Positions 6,166 to 13,340 of a stretch of DNA of 20,104 nucleotides are shown one piece after another; the first letter of the stretch is position 1; each line of letters begins with the position of its first letter. Source of the DNA: a virus; the IMG/VR virus record IMGVR_UViG_3300031382_000031, positions 1 through 20,104 of that record. One strand, written 5' to 3'. Below the pieces are notes generated by a model that saw nothing but the letters and a program-made list of their open reading frames with translations, was not told the DNA's origin and made no database searches. The position numbers and the translations under genes were made by a program.

Positions 6166-7536
6166 TCAATAAGAACTAATTTTACTACTTATTTTTAATC
6201 CATCGTTTATTGACATACGGCCATCTTTTGTTGGAAAAACATGATCAGCACTGCATATAATTTCTTTTCCTGATTTCATTTTAATTCTATATGACTTTTT
6301 AATTTTTGGACAGTGTTTCATTCTTACAACTTTATATCCGTCATGTGACAATATTTCATCTCCAACTGAAACATCCTTTAGTAGTATATCACCCTTAGTT
6401 TTTTCAGTTATGACACTATATGGATCAAGACATTCACTGGTAGAAGTCATATCTGGTGATTTATCATTGAAGCCATCACGATTGATTTGAGTCGCAGTCA
6501 TAATAGGAATTTCAAATTCCACAGCGAGACCACGAAGCTCTTCGGCGATTGCTTTAATGTACGTATACGAATTCACTCCTGCCATTGATTTATATCTGGA
6601 AGATGCACAGATATTGATATAGTCGATGAAGACGAAGTCAGGATTAAATTTTTTCTTCTGTTTGAGTTCTTTAAGCAAATGTCTGAAGTGGCCAGAGTGA
6701 GCTGCGCTAGTTGGGTATTCTTTCGCAAAGAATCGACCATGAGTCTTTGACTTAACTTTATCAACCTTTTTAAGATACTGTTCTTTAGAAAGTTTCTCAA
6801 GATCATCTGTCGATATATCGAGAAGGTTAGCCTCAACACGTTGCATCACCAATTCTTCTGCCATCTCCATTGTGATATACAGAACATCTTTACCTTGCTT
6901 GAGTAATTCACCCGCAAGATAACACATCATAGCAGACTTGCCCACATTCGTGCCCGCTAGGATACAGCTTAATGCTTTTCGTTTATGCCCACCATTTGAC
7001 AATCGGTTTAGAGCAGACAGAGAAAATGGAACTCTAGCATCTTCGTCTGTATACATGTCATGACGACGGTCAGCATCATCAAAGAACTCCATACCAATCG
7101 TAGTGTCAAACGATACAGACAAAGCATCATCCAACATGTCAGGAATAGCATGAGCATCTAACTCTTTATCATTTCCATCAAGAATGTTAATTGATCGGTA
7201 GATCGCAGAATAAAGTTTCTTATTCTTACAGTAATCTTCTGTCTCGTCTACAAGCCAGTCAATGTTAGGAAGATCATCTTTATCATTATAGCATTCATCA
7301 ATCAGTTCGACAATCTCAGAGAATTCACCTTCTGAAATAGATCTCTTCTGTAGGGAGATTGCTAAAGCATCAAGATTAGGAACGGTATTGTATTTGTCGA
7401 ATAGTTCTTTATACGTTTCAAATAGTGTCTTTTGATATCCATCAAAATATTCACTCTCAAGATAAGGTAAAACTTTTCGAACAAACTCATCAGAATATAG
7501 TAATGCTTTAAAGATGGATTGTTCTATTGATACCAT
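6166..7536 (-). CDS. 41: Replicative helicase gp41, N-terminal part with N-terminal split intein
   Basis: 456 aa. DnaB-family 5'-3' hexameric helicase that unwinds the fork. Residues 1-~150 are the N-terminal domain. The ATPase core has Walker A GTNVGKS (195-201), a following ITMEM segment (221-225) and Walker B FVFIDYIN (301-308), then TATQINRDG (347-355). At residue 368 (TSTSE) the protein passes directly into an intein: Cys369, LDPYSVITEKTKGDILL, block B CSADHVFPT, ending KISSKISSY at 456. The intein piece is 88 aa, the same size as I recall for the gp41-1 N-piece. ATG is preceded by AGGG. A terminator and a TGATATAAT element sit upstream, separating it from UvsX. Confidence 0.93.
   Translation of the reverse strand: MVSIEQSIFKALLYSDEFVRKVLPYLESEYFDGYQKTLFETYKELFDKYNTVPNLDALAISLQKRSISEGEFSEIVELIDECYNDKDDLPNIDWLVDETEDYCKNKKLYSAIYRSINILDGNDKELDAHAIPDMLDDALSVSFDTTIGMEFFDDADRRHDMYTDEDARVPFSLSALNRLSNGGHKRKALSCILAGTNVGKSAMMCYLAGELLKQGKDVLYITMEMAEELVMQRVEANLLDISTDDLEKLSKEQYLKKVDKVKSKTHGRFFAKEYPTSAAHSGHFRHLLKELKQKKKFNPDFVFIDYINICASSRYKSMAGVNSYTYIKAIAEELRGLAVEFEIPIMTATQINRDGFNDKSPDMTSTSECLDPYSVITEKTKGDILLKDVSVGDEILSHDGYKVVRMKHCPKIKKSYRIKMKSGKEIICSADHVFPTKDGRMSINDGLKISSKISSY
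6169..6432 (-). other. N-terminal split-intein piece (gp41)
   Basis: 88 residues from Cys369 (TGT at 6432-6430) to the stop. Contains block A with the Cys nucleophile and block B with SxxH-type CSADH. Confidence 0.88.
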
Positions 7537-7550
7537 GAGAATCCCTATAG

Positions 7551-7577
7551 AAAAAGAAGGTCCGTTTAAGAACCCTC
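7551..7577 (-). terminator. Terminator between uvsX and gp41
   Basis: Minus strand: GAGGGTTC, loop TTAAAC, GGACCTTC, then TTTTT. The eight pairs include two G-U wobbles. It is followed by the gp41 ribosome site and begins directly after a TATAAT box. Confidence 0.65.
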
Positions 7578-7578
7578 T

Positions 7579-7587
7579 ATTATATCA
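7579..7587 (-). promoter_or_regulatory. TGATATAAT element before gp41
   Basis: Extended -10 with no clear -35 box. The predicted start falls inside the 5' arm of the adjoining terminator hairpin, so a transcript begun here would not form that hairpin. Confidence 0.45.
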
Positions 7588-7599
7588 TTGTTTATTGGA

Positions 7600-8166
7600 T
7601 TATTCTTCAGAATTAAGAATCTCTCCAGTGTCTTCATCAAGTTCTTCGCCGTCGTTGAGCATATCATCGATCTTGCTCTGAAGCAAAGGATCACCACCAC
7701 CGAAGCAATACATACTCTTAACAGCTTCATTGAATGTTGTATCTTTCAGTATAGGGTCCCAGAATTTTGTAGTTGATGTTTCTTTACGACGCCAGTTTTT
7801 ATCGTCTTCAACATTTGCTCTTGCATACCAACCCATCTTAGGTTTAACAACATGCCCTGTAGCAATCGCAATATCAAGTAGACCAGAATAAGTATCTAAG
7901 CCACTGCCATAAAGAACTTCAAATGGAATCGCCGACTTCTCTCGAATAGTACGAGACTTTTCAACGTTAAGAATGAACTGCCAACCGATAACATCTTTAC
8001 CTTCTTTGATCTGCCGTTTACCGACAATGAATACGTTGTTAGCAGAATACATTGGTCCAGTGTTATGAGTGATAACACCATTTTCTAGTACATAGTTTTC
8101 TTCATCTCTAACAGAGATATCATATACATTATGCTTACCGATTCGTTCAACACTTTTTACTTTCAT
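7600..8166 (-). CDS. uvsX: UvsX recombinase, C-terminal part with C-terminal split intein
   Basis: 188 aa. Residues 1-35 are a C-terminal intein piece of the DnaE-like pattern: MKVKSVERIGKHNVYDIS, then ENYVLENGVITHN with His34-Asn35. The C-extein starts at Thr36 with TGPMYSANNVFIVGKRQ, matching the segment after the L2 loop of T4 UvsX, and continues to an acidic tail (DGEELDEDTGEIL) like that used by UvsX to contact partners. The ATG overlaps the stop of the N-terminal gene (ATGA). Joined to the upstream fragment, this gives 376 aa against 391 in T4. Confidence 0.92.
   Translation of the reverse strand: MKVKSVERIGKHNVYDISVRDEENYVLENGVITHNTGPMYSANNVFIVGKRQIKEGKDVIGWQFILNVEKSRTIREKSAIPFEVLYGSGLDTYSGLLDIAIATGHVVKPKMGWYARANVEDDKNWRRKETSTTKFWDPILKDTTFNEAVKSMYCFGGGDPLLQSKIDDMLNDGEELDEDTGEILNSEE
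8062..8166 (-). other. C-terminal split-intein piece (UvsX)
   Basis: 35 residues, ending VITHN before Thr+1. Standard penultimate His and terminal Asn are present. Confidence 0.9.
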
Positions 8167-9128
8167 TTAGCACCCTTCTTAGCTTTAATTTGAGCATCAT
8201 CTCCGGGTTTAAGGTCTTTTGCTTCTACCCACTGATCATTTACAAGGAACTTGTGATTTTCACTACATTCCACAATAAATCCATCTTCAAACTCTACAGA
8301 GATACATTGTGGATTTCCATTTTCTAAAGTTTTTGGATTCCAAGTCTGGTGTACTTCTTTCATACCATTCTTAGTAGCAACAAACTCACCTACTTCAATA
8401 TCTTCAATATTCTTATATGATCCTTGTGCTGTAAGAATACGAGTACCAGGAAGTAAGCAACCACCTGACATAATCTGTTTCGGTGCACCCATTGATCCCA
8501 TATCATCATAAGTATGCATAGTGCCAATCATTGACATTTCACATCGATCAAAGTAAGGAGTTGCGATACGAAAGAATGCTTTCAGAGCCTTAGCACGTGT
8601 ACCCATATCAGCAGCAGGATTGTCAGACATTGCATCTCGTACTTCTTTGATAGACGCAAGGTTACCAATTGAATCCACAAAGACAACAAACCTTGGTTTA
8701 TCTTCTTCTTTTTTAGCGGATTCATATTCTGCACGAATGTCTTCAAGCTTAGTGACCAAGTCAAACTTTAACTCTTCAACGTTCATCACTGGAACATAGA
8801 TAACACGCTCAACATCAATGCCTACTGATTCAAAGTACTCTTGTGAAGCACCACCTTCAGAATCATAGAAGATCATGTGAGCATCAGGATAAGCATCGAG
8901 ATACGCCTTACACGCAATCAGACCAAACAGAGTTTTGAATGACTTGGATTTACCCGCTAGACAAGTAACACCTTGATTCAGTCCACCATTTAATAGATCA
9001 CCACTGAAAGCAAGGTTAAGACCATACACTCCAGTGTCATGTAGTTTCTTTTCCTTTTCTAGTATTTTTGAAAATTTACCAGCTCCATAGAGCTTTGTTG
9101 ATTTTGCAAACTTATCTGCTAAACCCAT
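8163..9128 (-). CDS. uvsX: UvsX recombinase, N-terminal part with N-terminal split intein
   Basis: 321 aa. RecA-family strand-exchange protein that coats single-stranded DNA and drives recombination-dependent replication. It has Walker A GKSKSFKT (59-66), a YDSEGG segment (88-93), Walker B VVFVDSIG (148-155) and IGTMHTYDD (201-209). The extein ends KQIMSGG at residue 223, in the DNA-binding L2 loop (aligned with TTGG of E. coli RecA). Residues 224-321 are a 98-aa intein N-piece: Cys224 LLPGTRILTAQGS, block B ECSENHKFLV, ending IKAKKGAK. The two halves overlap by 4 bases and no endonuclease lies between them. AAGGA lies seven bases before the ATG and overlaps the upstream stop codon. Confidence 0.94.
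   Translation of the reverse strand: MGLADKFAKSTKLYGAGKFSKILEKEKKLHDTGVYGLNLAFSGDLLNGGLNQGVTCLAGKSKSFKTLFGLIACKAYLDAYPDAHMIFYDSEGGASQEYFESVGIDVERVIYVPVMNVEELKFDLVTKLEDIRAEYESAKKEEDKPRFVVFVDSIGNLASIKEVRDAMSDNPAADMGTRAKALKAFFRIATPYFDRCEMSMIGTMHTYDDMGSMGAPKQIMSGGCLLPGTRILTAQGSYKNIEDIEVGEFVATKNGMKEVHQTWNPKTLENGNPQCISVEFEDGFIVECSENHKFLVNDQWVEAKDLKPGDDAQIKAKKGAK
8166..8459 (-). other. N-terminal split-intein piece (UvsX)
   Basis: 98 residues from Cys224 (TGC at 8459-8457), with block A and the ENH of block B visible. Confidence 0.9.
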
Positions 9129-9138
9129 ATATGATTCC

Positions 9139-9693
9139 TTAGTGAAGTGTATTAAACAGTTTGTTCTTTACCTTTTCTTTGTCTAGGAAACCTGCATCTC
9201 CTAAAACATCAACGACATCTGTCATGAATTGCTGATAGTAGATAATACCACTTTTCTTTAGATACTCTTCTACACTAGTTAAACGCTTCTTGACGTTGTC
9301 TTGAGATGAGTTAAGAAATTCAGTATCTTCGGCAATACTACTTGCTACCATATCAAGCAATTGAATATCGTATTGTAAACTTTTATGAAGCCTTGTAGTT
9401 AGATATGAAGAAACTTTCTTATCTTCTCCATCGGAAAAGATTGAAAAGTCAGATTTAATCAAATCTTCATGTCCTTCATCAGGAGCTTCGATTTGAAAGA
9501 ACATTTGATCAATAAAGCATATTGTATTTTCAGCCGTATCAAAATCAATCGTAAACATATATTCATCAGCTGAACTTACTGCTTCGTTTACTGTCCCTGA
9601 TACACCTGTCTTAGTGCTACAAGTCGTAAGTAGCTCTCGAAACAAATCCTCTTTTCCAGAGTTTGATTCTAATGTAAGTATAAGTTTTGCCAT
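9139..9693 (-). CDS. Unknown protein between polymerase and uvsX
   Basis: 184 aa starting MAKLILTLESNSGKED. The ATG at 9693 is preferred because AAGAG lies six bases upstream; a GTG at 9738 would add 15 residues without a better site. The protein is acidic in the middle (APDEGHEDL, FSDGEDK), with predicted helices in residues 110-184, including SVEEYLKKSGIIYYQQFMTD. No family recognised and no membrane segment. Its position inside the replication core suggests a role in replication or recombination, but the sequence does not show one. Its stop codon overlaps the ribosome site of uvsX. Confidence 0.7.
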   Translation of the reverse strand: MAKLILTLESNSGKEDLFRELLTTCSTKTGVSGTVNEAVSSADEYMFTIDFDTAENTICFIDQMFFQIEAPDEGHEDLIKSDFSIFSDGEDKKVSSYLTTRLHKSLQYDIQLLDMVASSIAEDTEFLNSSQDNVKKRLTSVEEYLKKSGIIYYQQFMTDVVDVLGDAGFLDKEKVKNKLFNTLH

Positions 9694-9756
9694 AAGTATC
9701 TCTTTGCTATCGAGTGAATATGATATATTGTAACACACATCTATTAGATAATGATA

Positions 9757-11100
9757 TCAAAAGCTAAACATATCAACTTTTTCTTCTTCCGAATATCGAA
9801 TCACATCGAGATAGATACGAAGTGGTTGTAAGAATGACTTTTCTAGCATAAGCTCACGATTTACATATTTTTCGAGTTCAAATTCTTTTGGAAGATAAGT
9901 GTCAAATCCGATTACATCAACACTTGTAGGATTAGGCATTTTCAGTTCAACGAACTTGATTTTATTTCCATCAGTGATAGGCTCGATTCGTTTAAGATTC
10001 AATTTCTTTATCATTTGATTATGATTAATCGCAGCTTTAACATTCTTTGGTGTACCGCTCTTAAACAGTTTATCTTCATCGTACCACTTACCAATATTGT
10101 TAACACCACGTGGCATTGCAATATCATTGATAGATAAAGAGTGGAATTCATCTACGATCTCTTGAACACGCTTCTGTAGTGTTTCTTCTGATTCATTAAT
10201 ACATACACGGTAGCATTCTTTCAGATATGTTCTAGCCCATTGTGGAGTGCTAGACTTAACTGACTCCATACCCATAATTTTATAGTAGGGATCATTAAGA
10301 TAGCGAGTACCTTCATCGTCAAATACAGACATGACATATTTCTTTTTGCCTACCCATACTGCGCGATTGGATATGATCTCTCTACTCCAAAACATACGCT
10401 GCTCATAACAGTTCATATAATCAGCAAGCTCTTGACAGCGTTCTTCAATCTTAGGTTGAATCACTTCGTCTGAGAAATGTTCAATTGTATTAAGTAGCTT
10501 AGCACGATCCATATCTTTAAGCGTATCAACAAACGGCTTGATCGTAAAGTAACCAGAGTCAGTATCACTGTAAATCCAGAAAGCTTGCTTTGAATCAAAT
10601 ATCTTCTGTAAGAATTCATTGATGTAGCTACATGTCCAGCGATTGATCAATTGTCCTGACATGGTGATAGCTTCAGCATTCTCTACCTTATAGTATAAGA
10701 AGTGTTTGTTACCAAGAGCACCATAGCCACCGTTAAGTAGAATCTTCAGACCCATCTGCATGTTATTAGCAGCAGACTCTAAAGCATCATATTTATCTTT
10801 ATCAGATTTGCTTCCACTTTCATCAGCATCAACATTCTGTTGTTTATAGCCTAGCATCTTTTTCTTGTATGATTTACGTTCAGAATATATTTCACGTTTG
10901 ATTTCAGAAAAGAAAGACATTCGATCTGTACGATAGCATTCACCGTTTGCTGTAATAGTCATATCTGTTATATTTAAAACATCCGATAAGTCTTTAGACA
11001 TATTCTCATTTAAGAAATAGTTAACATTGACTTTATCTATTTCTTTTTTAAAATCGTTCTCTAAGTATTCTTTAAGTTCTAATAATCTTTTTTTATCCAT
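9757..11100 (-). CDS. 43B: DNA polymerase gp43, C-terminal subunit (fingers, palm, thumb)
   Basis: 447 aa. Second half of a family B replicative polymerase. The fingers/motif B segment KILLNGGYGALGN is at 119-131, motif C YSDTDS at 177-182 (Asp179 and Asp181 are catalytic), and the KxY-like segment KKKYVMSV follows. The C-terminus EEKVDMFSF resembles the clamp-binding tail of T4 gp43. Residues 1-~55 are a highly charged helical lead (MDKKRLLELKEYLE...) with no match to a conserved polymerase block. GAGG lies five bases before the ATG. It lacks motif A and the exonuclease, which are on the upstream subunit, so activity needs both chains. The two subunits sum to 897 aa, against 898 in T4. Confidence 0.93.
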   Translation of the reverse strand: MDKKRLLELKEYLENDFKKEIDKVNVNYFLNENMSKDLSDVLNITDMTITANGECYRTDRMSFFSEIKREIYSERKSYKKKMLGYKQQNVDADESGSKSDKDKYDALESAANNMQMGLKILLNGGYGALGNKHFLYYKVENAEAITMSGQLINRWTCSYINEFLQKIFDSKQAFWIYSDTDSGYFTIKPFVDTLKDMDRAKLLNTIEHFSDEVIQPKIEERCQELADYMNCYEQRMFWSREIISNRAVWVGKKKYVMSVFDDEGTRYLNDPYYKIMGMESVKSSTPQWARTYLKECYRVCINESEETLQKRVQEIVDEFHSLSINDIAMPRGVNNIGKWYDEDKLFKSGTPKNVKAAINHNQMIKKLNLKRIEPITDGNKIKFVELKMPNPTSVDVIGFDTYLPKEFELEKYVNRELMLEKSFLQPLRIYLDVIRYSEEEKVDMFSF

Positions 11101-11291
11101 TCGTACCTCTTCTGTCCACAGTCGTAATATCTATAAATGCTATTGGATTCTAATATTGACTTTACTGTACATTTTCTAGAATATACGATAGTATCATTAA
11201 TTGATAAAGCAGAACTTAATAAAGAGCATATATTATCATATTTAGACAGTACATCAAAATCTGTAACATGAATTAAGATGACCTTTATTGG
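11079..11291 (-). pseudogene. Startless open frame in the gap between the polymerase halves
   Basis: The 204-base gap holds a 70-codon frame bounded by stops, reading ...VTDFDVLSKYDNICSLL..., then SRKCTVKSILESNSIYRYYD and CGQKRYEWIKKDY, with no ATG, GTG or TTG. It runs 22 bases into gp43B in another frame. The segment is AT-rich (11161-11220: 14 G/C of 60). It could be the tail of a decayed homing endonuclease; I cannot name the family. Confidence 0.35.
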
Positions 11292-11305
11292 TTAAAAAGT
11301 ATTCT

Positions 11306-12658
11306 TTAATCAAAGTCTTTAAGTCTTTCATTAATTTCCTCTAATGCTTTTTCTTTAAAAACATTTATAGGAACATGAGTTTCAGGCCCAATGTTCCATT
11401 GCTGCTCTATGTGAGGGTATAGTGAATTTAAGTCGTATGATACAACCCAATCATGAAATCCTTTTATTGGTTCTTTAACGTATGCACCTTCAAACTCTCG
11501 TTCTTCAATAATCTTTTCACGACGGAATGGAGGAACGACATTTTTACTATAGAGGAATTTAGCAACTAGCTTTTCCCATATCTTTACAGTACCCATTGTA
11601 TCTTCAAAGTTACATAGAGAATAGTAAGACATAGCATATATGAGAGACATCAGTCCAAGCTTTTCATCTAGACGTTTGATGATATCTACGTCACGAATGT
11701 TGTAGTCAATGAATAGTTGATAGTTCTTTTCATATAAGTCTTGAAGATCGCCATAATCATCATAAGTCAACTTTTCTTCGCCAAGTTCAGCATGACCGAT
11801 AAAATCAAGACGATATGATTCACGTGGAGTATAAGTATGCTTCTTGTAGATTTGCATGTAGTCGAGATGAGGCATACCTACAAAGTTATAAACAGTTTGC
11901 ATTTGACCAAAGTTAGCTCTTACTTCACGTTCATCGATTTTATTGAACGGAGATAGCATCTTTTTGGTGTATGCTTCACCAAGTACTTTGTTACATCTGT
12001 TTACAATGTAAGGTACGTCGAAACCTTCAGAGTGCCAACCAGTCAGTACATCAAATCTGCTTTCTTGTACATAGGATAGGAATGCACGAAGTAGAGATTC
12101 TTCATCCATAAAACCAATATACTTAACTTTTAGGTCTTTGATCTTTTTGTCAACATTATCTTTCGACCAACCGCCACAACCATCATATTCAAGACCAAGT
12201 GTCGTAAAAACTTTTGTTACAGAATCATATGTGGTGATAGCGTTGATTGGATACTTTGCTTCATAAGGATCAGGAAAGCCATCGGTTGCATGAACCTCGA
12301 TGTCAGTCATACCAATACGAATAAGATCGGCGTTGTAGTCTGGAGTTTTACCTTCAAACAATTCGATCATAAACTGATTGGCATAATCAGAGTTACCACA
12401 GATTCCTATTTCTGGAAGTTCTTTGTACTCTTCAGCAAATCCTTTAGCGTCTCGCATTGAATCAAATTCAACTGCTTTAACGTCTTGATTGTAGATATTC
12501 TTTAAGCCTGTCTCTTCTTCTGTCACTGTATATAGTGTTGGCTTATAGAAATCTACTACTTTTGATTTAGTGACAGGATCGTTGTTTGACTTGTAGCGAA
12601 TTAATATCTTATTACCTTGTTTATAGTAATAAGTGTAGAACATTTGATCTGATGACAT
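11306..12658 (-). CDS. 43A: DNA polymerase gp43, N-terminal subunit (exonuclease and start of palm)
   Basis: 450 aa. First half of the T4-type family B polymerase. The 3'-5' proofreading exonuclease is complete: Exo I Asp119/Glu121 in MTDIEV, Exo II Asp214 in TGWHSEGFD, Exo III Asp323 in YNIRDVDII. Polymerase motif A SYDLNSLYP (Asp409) follows, then NIGPETHVP, and the protein ends ALEEINERLKDFD. The break is in the loop between motif A and the fingers, where T4 gp43 has a variable stretch. I chose ATG 12658 because GGAG is six bases upstream; a TTG at 12670 would swallow that site. No intein motif is visible at the break, so the halves must associate non-covalently. Confidence 0.93.
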   Translation of the reverse strand: MSSDQMFYTYYYKQGNKILIRYKSNNDPVTKSKVVDFYKPTLYTVTEEETGLKNIYNQDVKAVEFDSMRDAKGFAEEYKELPEIGICGNSDYANQFMIELFEGKTPDYNADLIRIGMTDIEVHATDGFPDPYEAKYPINAITTYDSVTKVFTTLGLEYDGCGGWSKDNVDKKIKDLKVKYIGFMDEESLLRAFLSYVQESRFDVLTGWHSEGFDVPYIVNRCNKVLGEAYTKKMLSPFNKIDEREVRANFGQMQTVYNFVGMPHLDYMQIYKKHTYTPRESYRLDFIGHAELGEEKLTYDDYGDLQDLYEKNYQLFIDYNIRDVDIIKRLDEKLGLMSLIYAMSYYSLCNFEDTMGTVKIWEKLVAKFLYSKNVVPPFRREKIIEEREFEGAYVKEPIKGFHDWVVSYDLNSLYPHIEQQWNIGPETHVPINVFKEKALEEINERLKDFD

Positions 12659-12671
12659 TAAAATCTCCAAT

Positions 12672-12700
12672 AAAAAAGGATGGCTTTACACCATCCTTTT
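12672..12700 (-). terminator. Strong terminator between gp56 and gp43A
   Basis: Minus strand: AAAAGGATGG, loop TGTAAAG, CCATCCTTTT, with the T-run continuing (six Ts in all). The 10-bp stem is perfect. It ends just before the gp43A ribosome site. Confidence 0.85.
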
Positions 12701-12709
12701 ATTATATCA
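12701..12709 (-). promoter_or_regulatory. TGATATAAT element before gp43A
   Basis: Extended -10 directly abutting the terminator stem; no good -35 box. The predicted start (about 12694) lies in the 5' arm of the hairpin. Confidence 0.5.
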
Positions 12710-12741
12710 AAGTTTGCTAGCAATTTATGAACAATTTAGAA

Positions 12742-13257
12742 TCAATATCCACTATCATAACGACGTTTGTTTTCAGCGTTCTTCAACATATATAGAATAT
12801 AGATGTCTTTGGAAGTAAGTCCAAGTGCAAGAAATTTGTTCATCATAAAGTGCCAGATGTCAATCATTTCAAATAGCATTTCAAGCCGATCTTCATCAGG
12901 CATCTCAGAAATTAACTCATTTGAAATATCTTGATGATTCGCCTTCCACTTTTTCCAAACAGCAGATGCTTCTTTTTCGCCTTTGCTCATACCACCAATA
13001 GCATTCTTCAGCTCTCGAAACTCATCCATGATAGCATCGTAGTTACGATCCATCCAATCAACCATCTGACCTTTTGTTTTTACTTGGTCTGGACTAATGT
13101 TATCTTCTGGTAGTTTCTTTGCAAGAATTGTCTGTAGCCAATTTTGCATGTTAAGCATGTCTTGCAAAGGATCATCAGATTCAATGAATGCATTTTCAAT
13201 TTCTGTTACTTTGTCTTTATCTTGAATAAGATCAGCACATGAATTATATTCAGCCAT
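12742..13257 (-). CDS. 56: dCTPase/dUTPase, gp56-like
   Basis: 171 aa, the same length I recall for T4 gp56. All-alpha dimeric dUTPase/MazG-type pyrophosphatase that hydrolyses dCTP and dUTP to the monophosphates. In a T4-type phage this keeps cytosine out of the DNA and supplies dCMP to the hydroxymethylase. Metal-site motifs are DEFRE (78-82) and EMIDIW (130-135), with the family signatures EKEASAVWKKWK (94-105) and the closing KNAENKRRYDSGY. The N-terminus (LIQDKDK, DPLQDMLNMQ) also follows T4 gp56. AAGGA lies seven bases upstream. It sits just after the methyltransferase gene and is followed by a strong terminator. Confidence 0.93.
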   Translation of the reverse strand: MAEYNSCADLIQDKDKVTEIENAFIESDDPLQDMLNMQNWLQTILAKKLPEDNISPDQVKTKGQMVDWMDRNYDAIMDEFRELKNAIGGMSKGEKEASAVWKKWKANHQDISNELISEMPDEDRLEMLFEMIDIWHFMMNKFLALGLTSKDIYILYMLKNAENKRRYDSGY

Positions 13258-13340
13258 TTATTTTTCCTTAAAATTATGATTAGTTTAACATATTGCAACT
13301 ATATATCATAGACGTTGAAATTATTTAAAATATAAGAACT

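Noticed and set aside
12659-12670. TTG start for gp43A (and similar TTG starts at 3965 and 19808)
   Set aside because: In each case the TTG-started frame runs through a perfect GGAG that sits 6-8 bases before an ATG.
12701-12730. MotA-box middle promoter before gp43A (TTGCTAGCA)
   Set aside because: It matches the MotA consensus only in TTGC and is several bases too close to the -10.
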